Counted from the first letter of the stretch, positions 8,307 through 17,554 are shown. The stretch: DNA of 64,000 nt from Clostridia bacterium (GCA_017429165.1 JAFRPL010000007.1:112771-176770), one strand, 5' to 3'. Made by a program: numbers and translations. Notes: generated from the sequence alone by a model not told the origin.

Positions 8307-10799
8307 ATGAAAAGGTTTATCGTATTCGACGGGAACAGCATAATCAACCGCGCATTTTACGGAGTCCGGCCCTTGAGCACTAAGGACGGGTTTCCCACGA
8401 ATGCGCTTTTTGGCTTTGTCAACATACTGCGCAAAAACCTTTCGGAAGGCGGCTTCACCCACGCGGCGATAGCGTACGATCTGCCCGAAAAGACGTTCAG
8501 GCACAAAGCGTGCGAAAGCTACAAGGCCACCCGCAAGGGGATGCCCGAGGACCTTGCAAAACAGCTTCCCTTTTCCAAAAAAATAGCCGCGTCTTTGGGG
8601 CTCGCCGTGATTGAATGCCCGGGCTACGAAGCCGACGATATTTTAGGCACCGTTTCGCGCATGGCGGAATCCGAAGGCGCCGAATGCGTGCTCGTCACCG
8701 GCGACCGCGACAGTTTTCAGCTGGTGAGCGAACTCACCACGGTGCGGCTCGCCGCGAACAACGAGACAAAGCTCATCACCACTCAGGCGATAAAAGAGCT
8801 CTACGGCGTAGAGCCGAAACAACTCATAGACGTAAAATCCATAATGGGCGATACTTCCGATAACATCAAAGGCGTTCCCGGCATAGGCGAAAAAGGCGCG
8901 CTGGCGCTTATCAATCAATACGGCACGCTCGACGGCGTTTACGAACACATAGACGAAATAAAAGGCGCGAACCGCGCCAAGCTCGAAGCGGGCAAAGACA
9001 GCGCATACGAATCGCGTTTTCTGGCGACGATAGTGCGCGACGCGCCGATATCCGCAGACGCCGGCGATTACGCCCTGCGCGAGCGCGACGACGACGCGCT
9101 GTTCGAGCTCTTCAGCGAGCTGGAGTTCGGCGCGCTCATCAACGGGATGTCGCTCAAAAAGAGCGCGGTAATAGACGAAGGCGGCGAATGCGCGCAGATA
9201 AGCGCGGAAGAGCTCTGCGCGCTCGAGGCCGGAAAGTTCTACGCCGAAATAAACGGCGATACGGTTTTCATAAGCGACGGCGAAAAGCTCTTTTCCTGCC
9301 CGCTCGATGATAACGGCGCGGCGTTTTTCCGCAAAGGAAAGACGGTCGTGTTCTGGTCGGCAAAAGAAGTCATACGCGCGTTTCTGGAACGCGGCTGGAC
9401 GTTCGGATGCGATTTCGAAGACGTTTCGCTGATGGCGTATATCGTGTCGCCTGCCGAAAACGGCCTCACGCCAGAAAAAGCGGTGCTCAATTACCTGGGC
9501 ATAAACGAATACAGATCGCTCTGCTCGCTGCTTCCGCGGCTCGAAAGCGCGCTCGCTCCCCTGCTTGAGGAAATGCACGGCGTTTCGCTTTACCGCGACA
9601 TAGAGCTTCCGCTTGCGCGGACGCTCGCGAATATAGAATACAGCGGTTTCGGCCTGGATACCGAAGGGCTCGCCGAATACGGCAAAGCGCTCGAAGTACA
9701 GATGAAAGAAGCCGAAAACGCCGTTTACGGCGCCGTGGGGCATGAATTCAACATCAATTCGCCAAAACAGCTTGGAGCGGTGCTGTTCGAGGAGCTGGGA
9801 CTTCCCCACTACAAAAAGAACGCAAACGGCTATTCCACCTCGGCGGAAGTGCTGGAAATGCTTTCGCCCTACCATATCGTGCCCGATCTGGTGCTTGTGT
9901 ACCGCAAGATGGCAAAACTCAAATCCACCTACTGCGACGGGATGCTTTCCGCGGTGTCCGCCGACGGCAGAGTGCACACCACGTTCCGCCAGACGCTGAC
10001 CAAGACGGGGCGGCTTTCTTCCACCGAACCCAATCTGCAGAACATCCCGGTCCGCACGCCCGAAGGCAAAGAACTGCGCAAATTCTTCCGCGCCAAAGAA
10101 GGATACGTGCTGATAGACGCCGACTATTCACAGATCGAACTGCGCGTGATGGCGCACGTTTCGGGCGACGAAGCGATGATAAACGCGTTCCGCGAAGGCA
10201 AAGACATACACGCCTCCACCGCAGCAAAAGTCTTCCGCGTGCCGGAAAGTCAAGTCACGCCCGAAATGCGCAAGCAGGCGAAAGCCGTCAATTTCGGCAT
10301 CATTTACGGTATAAGCGATTATTCGCTCGGCCAGGATATAGGTATGACCAAAAAGCAGGCGGGCGAATATATAAAAAATTACCTCAACACCTACCCCGAC
10401 ATACGCGATTATCTCGAACGCGTAAAGGCGCAGGCGCACGAGGACGGATACGTCACCACGATGTTCGGCAGAAGGCGCTACATCCCCGAGCTGCGCTCTT
10501 CCAAAAAGACGCTCATCGCGTTCGGCGAACGAGTCGCGATGAACACGCCGATCCAGGGCACCGCGGCAGATATTATAAAAATAGCCATGATAAACGCCGA
10601 AAAAGCGCTTGAAGAAGCAGGTCTCGACGCGCGCATCATAATGCAGGTGCACGACGAACTAATAGTGGAATCGGCGGAAAAAGATTCGGCGCGCGCAAAA
10701 GAGATCCTCACCTCATGCATGGAAAACGCCGCGCGGCTTGACGTTCCGCTAACGGCGGACGCCGGCACAGGCAAGACGTGGTACGACGCCAAAGAATGA
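8307..10799 (+). CDS. polA: DNA polymerase I
   Basis: 830 residues. An N-terminal 5'-nuclease domain (1-290) has FDGNSIINRAFYG, the metal-binding YEADDILGT and DTSDNIKGVPGIGEKGA helix-hairpin-helix. A central exonuclease-like domain (about 300-430) follows. The family A polymerase domain has TGRLSSTEPNLQNIPVR, DADYSQIELR, the O-helix RKQAKAVNFGIIYG and VHDEL. The central domain lacks the Asp-x-Glu metal site of proofreading exonucleases, so 3'-5' editing is probably lost, as in several Firmicutes PolA. The enzyme fills gaps and removes RNA primers during repair and lagging-strand synthesis. Confidence 0.97.
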   Translation: MKRFIVFDGNSIINRAFYGVRPLSTKDGFPTNALFGFVNILRKNLSEGGFTHAAIAYDLPEKTFRHKACESYKATRKGMPEDLAKQLPFSKKIAASLGLAVIECPGYEADDILGTVSRMAESEGAECVLVTGDRDSFQLVSELTTVRLAANNETKLITTQAIKELYGVEPKQLIDVKSIMGDTSDNIKGVPGIGEKGALALINQYGTLDGVYEHIDEIKGANRAKLEAGKDSAYESRFLATIVRDAPISADAGDYALRERDDDALFELFSELEFGALINGMSLKKSAVIDEGGECAQISAEELCALEAGKFYAEINGDTVFISDGEKLFSCPLDDNGAAFFRKGKTVVFWSAKEVIRAFLERGWTFGCDFEDVSLMAYIVSPAENGLTPEKAVLNYLGINEYRSLCSLLPRLESALAPLLEEMHGVSLYRDIELPLARTLANIEYSGFGLDTEGLAEYGKALEVQMKEAENAVYGAVGHEFNINSPKQLGAVLFEELGLPHYKKNANGYSTSAEVLEMLSPYHIVPDLVLVYRKMAKLKSTYCDGMLSAVSADGRVHTTFRQTLTKTGRLSSTEPNLQNIPVRTPEGKELRKFFRAKEGYVLIDADYSQIELRVMAHVSGDEAMINAFREGKDIHASTAAKVFRVPESQVTPEMRKQAKAVNFGIIYGISDYSLGQDIGMTKKQAGEYIKNYLNTYPDIRDYLERVKAQAHEDGYVTTMFGRRRYIPELRSSKKTLIAFGERVAMNTPIQGTAADIIKIAMINAEKALEEAGLDARIIMQVHDELIVESAEKDSARAKEILTSCMENAARLDVPLTADAGTGKTWYDAKE

Positions 10800-10875
10800 T
10801 TCAACCCCAAACAACATTCCCAAAACAGCACTATCAGGATAATAATATATTTGATATATAAAGGAGAACAAGGCC

Positions 10876-12420
10876 TTGAAATTCAAAGATCTTAAAGGCA
10901 GAAAAGCGCGAATGCTGCTCGTTTACCCCGATTACACCGACCGTTCGGTGGCGGGGAGCGGCGGCGGCAACTATTCCGAAGGGCTGGCTTCGATATCCGC
11001 CGTGCTCAAAGAGGGCGGGCACGACTGCAAGCTGTATCATTTAAAGCATTATTACGACGAAAACGAATACAAAGAAGGCCTGCTCGCGCTGGGCGAGTTC
11101 GACGTCATCGGCTTTTCCATCCGCACCACCGCCTTCCCCGATTCGCAGCTTTATATAAAATGGACCAAAGAGGTCTGCCCGGACGCGTTCATCATATGCG
11201 GCTCGTACCACGCCACTCTGGTGCCCGAGGAAGTGCTTTCCGCCGAAGGCGTCGACTGCGTGTGCATCGGCGACGGCGAATACGCCGAGCTTGAACTTCT
11301 GGACAAAATGACCGCCGGCGAGGATTATTCCGCGGTAGAATCGCTCTGGTTCAAGGACGAGGACGGCTCGTTCATAAAGAACCCCGTGCGGCCGCTGTTC
11401 GCCGATCTTGACCGCATCCCCATCCCCGATTTCGACCTTTTCGATTATGCCAATCTCGAATCGATGAAAGTCAACACCGCGATAGTGGTGGTCAGCCGCG
11501 GATGCTTTTACAACTGCACCTACTGCGGCAACGGCAACTTCCGCAAAGTATACCCTAACAAAAAGATCTACGCGCGTTTCCGCTCGCCCGAAAACGCCAT
11601 CCTCTACCTCAAAACGCTGCTGGGCAAATACCCGCAGATACAGTTCATCAATTTCCGCGACGCCATATTCAATATGTTCCCGGAATGGTTCGACACCTTT
11701 ATAGAGATGTACAAAAAAGAGATACATCTTCCCTGCACCGGCAACATCCGCTTTGACATACTCAAAGAAGACACCGTGCGCAAGATGAAAGAAGCCGGGT
11801 TCTACACCATAGATATGGGCCTTGAATCGGGCGACCAGGAGATGCGTTTCAAATACCTTAAGCGCTACCAGACCGACGAGATGATAATCAACTGCTCGAA
11901 CTGGTTCCACAAATACGGCATCGCTCAGCTGACCTACAACATCATAGGCCTGCCGTTCGAGGATATACACAAAGCGCTCAAGACCATCAAGCTCAACGCA
12001 AGAATAAAATCCGACCGCGTCATACCCAACATATTCTATCCTTACCCCGGCACGGTGCTTTACGATATTTCCAAAGAAGCGGGATTCATCCCCGACGACC
12101 TTGACGCCAAGCGCCGCGTCCCGCTGGTACAGCCGCAGTTCCCCGAAGTGCAGGTGCTTTATATAGAAGCGTACTTTATGCACTTTGTAAAGCGCTATAA
12201 ATGGGCGTTCGCCATGCCGCGCTGGCTTGGCAAGCCTTATGAAAAATGGCTCGATCACCGCGTCACCGGCAAATTTATACCGCGCAAGTTATACGTCTGG
12301 CTCCACGACGGCTACACCGCGGTCAGAAACAAGCTGAAGGATTTCCTGGTCCACCATCTGCCCAAGCTGTATCTGAAACTGCGTATGCTCAAGCACCGCA
12401 AGCGCGAAGAGAAGGCGTAA
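10876..12420 (+). CDS. B12-binding-domain radical SAM protein
   Basis: 514 residues from a TTG with AAGGAG nine bases before it. The N-terminal part (about 10-140) is a cobalamin-binding Rossmann-like domain (LLVYPDYTDRS, then IGDGEYAELEL). The radical SAM core has CFYNCTYC (about residues 212-219), the Cx3Cx2C motif for the 4Fe-4S cluster, and later DMGLESGDQEMR. B12-radical SAM proteins usually transfer methyl groups or rearrange unreactive carbons. The substrate is unknown; the basic C-terminal 90 residues suggest binding to nucleic acid or membrane lipid headgroups. It is one base upstream of rsmI. Confidence 0.88.
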   Translation: MKFKDLKGRKARMLLVYPDYTDRSVAGSGGGNYSEGLASISAVLKEGGHDCKLYHLKHYYDENEYKEGLLALGEFDVIGFSIRTTAFPDSQLYIKWTKEVCPDAFIICGSYHATLVPEEVLSAEGVDCVCIGDGEYAELELLDKMTAGEDYSAVESLWFKDEDGSFIKNPVRPLFADLDRIPIPDFDLFDYANLESMKVNTAIVVVSRGCFYNCTYCGNGNFRKVYPNKKIYARFRSPENAILYLKTLLGKYPQIQFINFRDAIFNMFPEWFDTFIEMYKKEIHLPCTGNIRFDILKEDTVRKMKEAGFYTIDMGLESGDQEMRFKYLKRYQTDEMIINCSNWFHKYGIAQLTYNIIGLPFEDIHKALKTIKLNARIKSDRVIPNIFYPYPGTVLYDISKEAGFIPDDLDAKRRVPLVQPQFPEVQVLYIEAYFMHFVKRYKWAFAMPRWLGKPYEKWLDHRVTGKFIPRKLYVWLHDGYTAVRNKLKDFLVHHLPKLYLKLRMLKHRKREEKA

Positions 12421-12421
12421 A

Positions 12422-13255
12422 ATGAGCGCGCTGTACGTCGTCCCCACCCCGATAGGCAACCTTTCGGATATTTCGCCGCGCGTGCGTGAAACGCTTGCTG
12501 ACGCCGACTTTGTGGCGTGCGAGGACACCCGCGTGGGCGGAAAGCTGCTTGCGCTGTTGGGAATGAAAAAGCCCATGGTCCCGTACCACGAGCATAACAA
12601 AAAACAGTGCGGAGCCGAACTGCTGCGCCGCATGTCCGAAGGCGCGGTCTGCGCCCTGATCACCGACGCCGGCACCCCCGCAATATCCGACCCCGGCGAA
12701 GACCTGGTCCGGCTGTGCCACGAAAACGGCGTGACCGTCATACCGCTCGCGGGCCCCTGCGCCGCCGTCACGGCTGTTTCGGCGAGCGGTATCAACTGCC
12801 GCAGGTTCTGTTTTGAAGGATTTTTGCCCGAAAGCAAGAACGAACGCCTTGCCAGACTGCGCGAGATAGCGCGCGACGAACGCGCCACCGTGTTCTATGC
12901 GCCGCCGCACGACCTTTTGCGCGTGCTCGATTCGGTGCGGACCGTGTTCGGCGACCGCCGCGCCACGCTGTGCAAGGAGCTGACCAAGCTCAACGAAAAG
13001 GTGGAATATTCCACGCTGGGCGCGCTGTGCGAACGCGTGGCGGCGGAAGAAAACGTGCGCGGCGAATACGTGCTGGTGGTGGAAGGATATACCGCGAACG
13101 ACGAAGATATGTTCTGGCATTCGCTGACCGTGGAAGAACATGTGGCGCACTATATGAACGAGGGGCTTTCTAAAATGGACGCCATGAAAGCCGCCGCATC
13201 CGACCGCAACGTCGGCAAAGGCGAGATATATAAGATAATGAATAAGCAGGAATGA
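12422..13255 (+). CDS. rsmI: 16S rRNA (cytidine1402-2'-O)-methyltransferase
   Basis: 277 residues. The start LYVVPTPIGNLSDISPR, the motifs ACEDTR (about residues 36-41), ALITDAGTPAISDPGE (about 79-94) and the RRFCFEGFLP segment are diagnostic for RsmI of the tetrapyrrole-methylase fold. It methylates the ribose of C1402 in the 30S decoding centre using S-adenosylmethionine. The gene starts one base after the radical SAM stop and ends the transcript at a strong terminator. Confidence 0.96.
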   Translation: MSALYVVPTPIGNLSDISPRVRETLADADFVACEDTRVGGKLLALLGMKKPMVPYHEHNKKQCGAELLRRMSEGAVCALITDAGTPAISDPGEDLVRLCHENGVTVIPLAGPCAAVTAVSASGINCRRFCFEGFLPESKNERLARLREIARDERATVFYAPPHDLLRVLDSVRTVFGDRRATLCKELTKLNEKVEYSTLGALCERVAAEENVRGEYVLVVEGYTANDEDMFWHSLTVEEHVAHYMNEGLSKMDAMKAAASDRNVGKGEIYKIMNKQE

Positions 13256-13271
13256 CGTTTTTGCGCATAAC

Positions 13272-13304
13272 AAAAGCAGGCCGATCGATCCGACCTGCTT
13301 TTTT
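13272..13304. terminator. Bidirectional terminator after rsmI
   Basis: AAAAGCAGG and CCTGCTTTT flank a 13-base loop, followed by a T run on the plus strand and preceded by an A run. It can stop both the rsmI transcript (plus) and the LRR gene transcript (minus), which ends at 13321. Confidence 0.85.
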
Positions 13305-13320
13305 GCCGTTTGTGTTGTTT

Positions 13321-16300
13321 CTATTCTTTGTTTATGTCGCCGTCCGTGCAATGGATAATGTAGTTGCCGGTATCGGAATCCCAATCACTGCCCTTGCTGA
13401 TATTGTTCCACTGCGCTTTGGTGCCGGTATAGTTTATTTCGGTAACCCCGGTGCAGTTTCTGAACGCAGAATATTCTATGCTCATAACGCTGTCGGGTAT
13501 CTCGATGCTCGTAAGCCCGGTGCAGTCGGAGAAAGCAGAACTGCCTATGCTCATAACGCTATCGGGGATAGTCACGCTTGTAAGTCCGGTGCAGTTGCAG
13601 AACGCATAATTGCCTATGCTCATTACGCTATCTGGGATAGTCACGCTCGTGAGTCCGGTGCAGTTGCAGAAAGCCTGGCTTCCTATACTCGAGATGCTAT
13701 CGGGTATCTCGATGCTCGTAAGCCCGGTGCAGTCGGAGAAAGCAGAACTGCCTATGCTCATAACGCTATCGGGGATAGTCACTCTTGTGAGTCCGGTGCA
13801 GACGTAGAACGCATAACTGCCTATGCTCGTTACACCGTTACCGATAGACACTCTCGTGAGTCCGGTGCAGTTGCAGAAAGCCCACTCACCAATGCTCGTT
13901 ACGCTGTCGGGTATCTCGATGCTTGTAAGTCCGGTGCAGTTGTAGAATGCACCATAGTCTATGCTTGAGCAAGCGTCGGTAATGATAACTGTTTTGAGAG
14001 ATGCAGGCACATATTCGGAGTTGGTACCAAAACCATCGGCTCCAAAAATAAAGCCCAAATATGTGTTTGAACTACTGCCGTCACCAATAAACGGGAGAGT
14101 TATTGTCTCAAGTGAAGTGCAGCCGTAGAATGCATGATCACCTATGCTCGTGACACTGTCGGGGATCTCAATGCTCGTGAGTCCGGTGCAGTTGTAGAAT
14201 GCACGTTCACCTATGCTCGTGACACTGTCGGGAATGACAACGCTCGTGAGACCGGTGCAGTCTGAGAACGCGTAGCCACGTATACTCGTAACGCTGTCAG
14301 GGATCTCGATACTCGTGAGTCCAGTGCAATTTTGGAACACGTAATAGCCTATGTACGTGACACTGTCGGGAATGACAACGCTCGTGAGCCCGGTGCAGCC
14401 GGAGAACGCATAATTGCCCATGCTTGTTACGCTGTCGGGGATCTCAATGCTCGTGAGTCCGGTGCAGTTGTAGAATGCACGTTCACCTATGCTCGTGACA
14501 ATACCATCGTTGGGAATTATGCTGTTACTGCACCCCAGTATAAGTGTGCCATCGACTTTACTTATCAAACAATTGTTATATGAGGCATACACTTCGTTAT
14601 TATTGTCAACAAGTATTACTTCAAGACCATTGCAATTGTAGAACGCCTTATTGCCTATGCTCGTAACGCTGTCTGGAATGGTCACGCTCGTGAGCCCGGT
14701 GCAGTTGTAGAACGCACCTTCACCTATGCTCGTTACGCTGTCAGGGATCTCGATGCTTGTGAGTCCGGTGCAGTTGTAGAACGCTTGATTGCCTATACTC
14801 GTGACGCTATTACCAATGTTCACGTCAGTAAGCCCGGTGCATTTGTAGAACGCATAATTGCCCATGCTTGTTACGCTGTCGGGGATCTCAATGCTCGTGA
14901 GTCCGGTGCAGTTGTAGAATGCACGTTCACCTATGCTCGTGACACTGTCGGGAATGACAACGCTCGTGAGACCGGTACAATTGTAGAACGCCCACTCACC
15001 AATGCTAGCAACGCTTTCGAGGATAGTTACGTTCGTAATATCTGTACAGTTGAAAAACGCAAAATCGCTGACCTTCGAACCGGTCACTGTAACATTCTTC
15101 AGACTCGACGGTATATAGTAGTAATACGATTGCAAACAGTATTTGTTGCCGCTCCAAAAGTAATTACGGCAACTGTATTGCCACGAAGTTCCGCTAGGCG
15201 TTGTTCCCGCGTTGCTATTAACAAAAGCGGTAGAACTACTAGTAACATAATTGCCGCTCTTCCATGCTGTCGTATATCCGAAGACGTATCCCAGCACAGC
15301 TTCGTATGCCGTTGCATCGTTGCTTTTGCCAAGAAACGGCACCGAAAGTGTCGCGAGATTATCGCAGCCACGAAGCGCGCCAAGACCAATGCTTTGTACA
15401 CCGTTGCCGATAGTCACGCTCGTTAGGCAACTGCAGTTATAGAAAGCATTATTGCTTATGCTAGTGCAAGCGTCGGTAATGATAACAGTTTTAAGAGACG
15501 TGGGTACGTAACTTGAGTTATTATCGTATCTTTCGGCACCGAAAATATAACCCAGATAAGTATTTGAACTGTCGCCGCCTCCAACAAACGGGAGCGTTAT
15601 AGTCTCAAGCGATGTGCACCCTGAAAACGCCGCATTGCCAATGCTTGTGACGTTATCGCCAACGATAATTTCATTGACGTTGTTGATAAAGCCGAGATTT
15701 TGCGCAAAGTTTTGCGGTATCTCAGCGCCGTTCAATATAAGTTTTTTAATACTTACAAGGCCGAGAATGGGATTATCGCTGTTTGCGTAAAGCGAATCAT
15801 AATAAACGGTATTTAAAGAATTGGATTTATAAAATATCTGCGCGCCGATATCCGTTACGCTTTGCGGGATATGCGCCTCTTCGAGCGCGGTGCAGTTGTA
15901 GAAAGACCGTCTGCCGATATTCACTATGCCGTTTTCGACGATCAGCTTCTTGATCCCCGCGCAGTCGGCAAAACCGCTTGCCGCTATGCTCGTTACGCTT
16001 ACGCCTTCGTGTTCGGCGGGAATTGTGAGAGTCTCGGGCATTTTAGACGCGTCTTTCGCCTTTACTTCGTAAGTGCCGTCATCGAGCTGGGTGAAGATAA
16101 AATAATCATCTTCTGTTTCTTCACTGGATTCTTCTTCCGGTTCACTAGATTCTTCGCCCGGTTCAGATGATTCTTCTTCCGGTTCCGAGGATTCTTCAGC
16201 GGGTTCGGATGATTCTTCGGCGGGTTCGCTGGATTCTTCGGCGGGTTCGGATGATTCTTCGCCGGGTTCGGAGGATTCTTCGGCGGGTTCGCTGGATTCT

Positions 16301-17274
16301 TCCGGAAGTGTCAAAGCAAAACTGTCAGACGTTCCGTCGGTATATTGAATGATAAGCTGACCGTTTTCATAGGTGATCTGCGCGATACCTCTGCCGGCGT
16401 CACCCTTATCGCCTTTTTCACCTTGCGGACCCTGTGGCCCTTGAGGCCCGACCTCACCCTGCGGGCCTTGCGGTCCCTGATCACCGGTTTCGCCTTTGAG
16501 CGAAGCGAGCCAGTCGGTATAGGTGCCGGTATATTCGGGATACGCCTGCTGATAAAGCTCAAACGCCGATTTGCCGTCTACGCCGACGTCGCCCTTTTCA
16601 CCCTGCGGCCCTTGAGGTCCGGCTTCGCCCTGCGGACCTTGTTCACCTTGCGGTCCCTGTTCGCCCTGAATCCCCTGCGGACCTTGTGGACCCTGTTCGC
16701 CGGTGTCGCCTTTCAGTGAAGCGAGCCAATCGGTGTAAGTGCCGGTGTATTCGGGGTACGCCTGCTGATAAAGTTCAAAGGCGGATTTGCCGTCCACGCC
16801 GGCGTCGCCCTTATCGCCTTTGTCGCCCTTATCACCTTTGTCGCCTTTTTCGCCCTGCATTCCCTGAGGCCCGACAAGCGACGCGATCCATTCGGTGACG
16901 GAGCCGGTAAAACCTTCTTCCACCGCGATCTCGTAAGCGGATTTTCCCGCCTGATACGTTATCACGGGCATATCGTTAGTTTGAAGGACCTGACCGCAAT
17001 GGCGGCAAATCAGCTGCTTTTCTCCTTCGTCGGTATCCGTGGGCTCGCTGATTATTACCCAATACGAATCCGAATGATCGCAAAGCGGATAATCATCAGT
17101 AAACAGCACGTGCCGCAAAAGATAGATGGCGTCATTCGAATCGACACCTCCGCTACGGTCGAAATCGCCTATAATATAAGGCGCGCCGGAGCCTGATTCG
17201 GAAAACACCGAAAACGACAGCAACAGCGCAGCCGTAAGGATAAGTGAGACCGAAACCGTAAGAAACCTTTTCAT
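13321..17274 (-). CDS. Secreted BspA-like leucine-rich-repeat protein with dockerin-like and collagen-like segments
   Basis: 1317 residues. The start is set by AAAGGTGGT before the ATG at 17274. Order: signal peptide (1-27); one dockerin-like calcium motif GDFDRSGGVDSNDAI (36-50); Cys-x2-Cys pair near 86-89; collagen-like Gly-x-y repeats (about 135-290) interrupted by two copies of a KSAFELYQQAYPEYTGTY module; an acidic Glu-Ser-Ser-Glu-Pro repeat linker (about 321-390); then some 900 residues of BspA-type LRR units of the form CTGLTSIEIPDSVTSIG, period 23. Such LRR domains bind host or bacterial surface ligands. The end lacks an LPxTG motif or membrane helix, so anchoring is unclear. A single dockerin half is unusual; dockerins normally have two. 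Confidence 0.88.
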   Translation of the reverse strand: MKRFLTVSVSLILTAALLLSFSVFSESGSGAPYIIGDFDRSGGVDSNDAIYLLRHVLFTDDYPLCDHSDSYWVIISEPTDTDEGEKQLICRHCGQVLQTNDMPVITYQAGKSAYEIAVEEGFTGSVTEWIASLVGPQGMQGEKGDKGDKGDKGDKGDAGVDGKSAFELYQQAYPEYTGTYTDWLASLKGDTGEQGPQGPQGIQGEQGPQGEQGPQGEAGPQGPQGEKGDVGVDGKSAFELYQQAYPEYTGTYTDWLASLKGETGDQGPQGPQGEVGPQGPQGPQGEKGDKGDAGRGIAQITYENGQLIIQYTDGTSDSFALTLPEESSEPAEESSEPGEESSEPAEESSEPAEESSEPAEESSEPEEESSEPGEESSEPEEESSEETEDDYFIFTQLDDGTYEVKAKDASKMPETLTIPAEHEGVSVTSIAASGFADCAGIKKLIVENGIVNIGRRSFYNCTALEEAHIPQSVTDIGAQIFYKSNSLNTVYYDSLYANSDNPILGLVSIKKLILNGAEIPQNFAQNLGFINNVNEIIVGDNVTSIGNAAFSGCTSLETITLPFVGGGDSSNTYLGYIFGAERYDNNSSYVPTSLKTVIITDACTSISNNAFYNCSCLTSVTIGNGVQSIGLGALRGCDNLATLSVPFLGKSNDATAYEAVLGYVFGYTTAWKSGNYVTSSSTAFVNSNAGTTPSGTSWQYSCRNYFWSGNKYCLQSYYYYIPSSLKNVTVTGSKVSDFAFFNCTDITNVTILESVASIGEWAFYNCTGLTSVVIPDSVTSIGERAFYNCTGLTSIEIPDSVTSMGNYAFYKCTGLTDVNIGNSVTSIGNQAFYNCTGLTSIEIPDSVTSIGEGAFYNCTGLTSVTIPDSVTSIGNKAFYNCNGLEVILVDNNNEVYASYNNCLISKVDGTLILGCSNSIIPNDGIVTSIGERAFYNCTGLTSIEIPDSVTSMGNYAFSGCTGLTSVVIPDSVTYIGYYVFQNCTGLTSIEIPDSVTSIRGYAFSDCTGLTSVVIPDSVTSIGERAFYNCTGLTSIEIPDSVTSIGDHAFYGCTSLETITLPFIGDGSSSNTYLGFIFGADGFGTNSEYVPASLKTVIITDACSSIDYGAFYNCTGLTSIEIPDSVTSIGEWAFCNCTGLTRVSIGNGVTSIGSYAFYVCTGLTRVTIPDSVMSIGSSAFSDCTGLTSIEIPDSISSIGSQAFCNCTGLTSVTIPDSVMSIGNYAFCNCTGLTSVTIPDSVMSIGSSAFSDCTGLTSIEIPDSVMSIEYSAFRNCTGVTEINYTGTKAQWNNISKGSDWDSDTGNYIIHCTDGDINKE
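13430..15060 (-). repeat. Tandem 69-base repeats inside the LRR coding region
   Basis: Units of 23 codons recur with near-identical DNA, for example the AACTGCACCGGACTCACGAG type core on the coding strand, repeated about every 69 bases. Clusters are separated by less regular stretches (around 13980-14110 and 14505-14635). High DNA identity between units indicates recent expansion or gene conversion. Confidence 0.85.
16105..16310 (-). repeat. Glu-Ser-Ser-Glu-Pro repeat linker
   Basis: About ten copies of an 18-21-base unit encoding EESSEP(A/G/E) form a flexible acidic spacer between the collagen-like part and the LRR part of the surface protein. The first five copies are almost identical at DNA level. 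Confidence 0.85.
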
Positions 17275-17306
17275 AGTTACCACCTTTGTATAAAAATGTA
17301 AAAACC

Positions 17307-17335
17307 AAAAAAGTGCGCGGCACGGGGCCACGCAC
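17307..17335 (-). terminator. Intrinsic terminator inside the leader of the LRR gene
   Basis: On the minus strand GTGCGTGGC and GCCGCGCAC form a 9-bp stem (one G-U pair) with a 5-base loop, followed by six T. It ends only 33 bases before the LRR start codon and downstream of that gene's promoter, the geometry of transcription attenuation rather than of an upstream gene end. Confidence 0.75.
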
Positions 17336-17469
17336 AAAAAATGTATGGCTCCAAGCCGCGACGCAACATTCTATACACAATGCCTTAAAGACAAAAGCAC
17401 ACAAAAAGGGAGCATACATTTTTATCGGAAATAAAAATGTGCGCCAAGCGTCTTTTTAAGACATTGTGT
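17336..17469 (-). promoter_or_regulatory. Structured leader with competing hairpins, candidate attenuator or riboswitch
   Basis: An outer stem can form between 17375-17392 and 17450-17469 (ACACAATG...CTTAAAGAC type, imperfect). Inside, 17416-17425 pairs perfectly with 17431-17440 (ACATTTTTAT with ATAAAAATGT). The strand at 17409-17423 is also complementary to 17337-17352, directly before the terminator (one bulge), and 17416-17425 to 17290-17299, directly before the ribosome site. Mutually exclusive pairing next to a terminator suggests conditional control. No known riboswitch class is recognised. Confidence 0.5.
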
Positions 17470-17496
17470 TTGTGTATTCAGTTACGTCGCATTTTC

Positions 17497-17525
17497 ATAC
17501 TATCATATATTTTACGTTTTGTCAA
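17497..17525 (-). promoter_or_regulatory. Promoter of the LRR surface protein gene
   Basis: TTGACA (17525-17520) and TAGTAT (17502-17497) on the minus strand with 17 bases between. The -35 box begins inside the T tract of the preceding operon's terminator. Transcription would start near 17490, giving a leader of about 215 bases. Confidence 0.8.
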
Positions 17526-17554
17526 TAAAAATCTGGCGGCAAACGCCGCCAGAT
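17524..17554 (-). terminator. Terminator of the AAA+/transglutaminase operon
   Basis: A perfect 10-bp inverted repeat ATCTGGCGGC / GCCGCCAGAT with a 4-base loop, followed on the minus strand by TTTTATT. It lies 58 bases after the last gene of the six-gene operon. Confidence 0.9.

Noticed and set aside
13430..15060. Regular repeats that at first look like a CRISPR array
   Set aside because: The period is 69 bases, units differ by codon-level substitutions and translate to BspA-type leucine-rich repeats in one open frame.
17153..17419. 88-codon minus-strand frame across the start of the LRR gene
   Set aside because: It runs through the leader terminator, has no ribosome site and overlaps the true start in another frame.
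17336..17469. Cyclic di-GMP riboswitch in the LRR leader
   Set aside because: None of the conserved c-di-GMP-I or -II core sequences is visible; only generic attenuator geometry can be supported.
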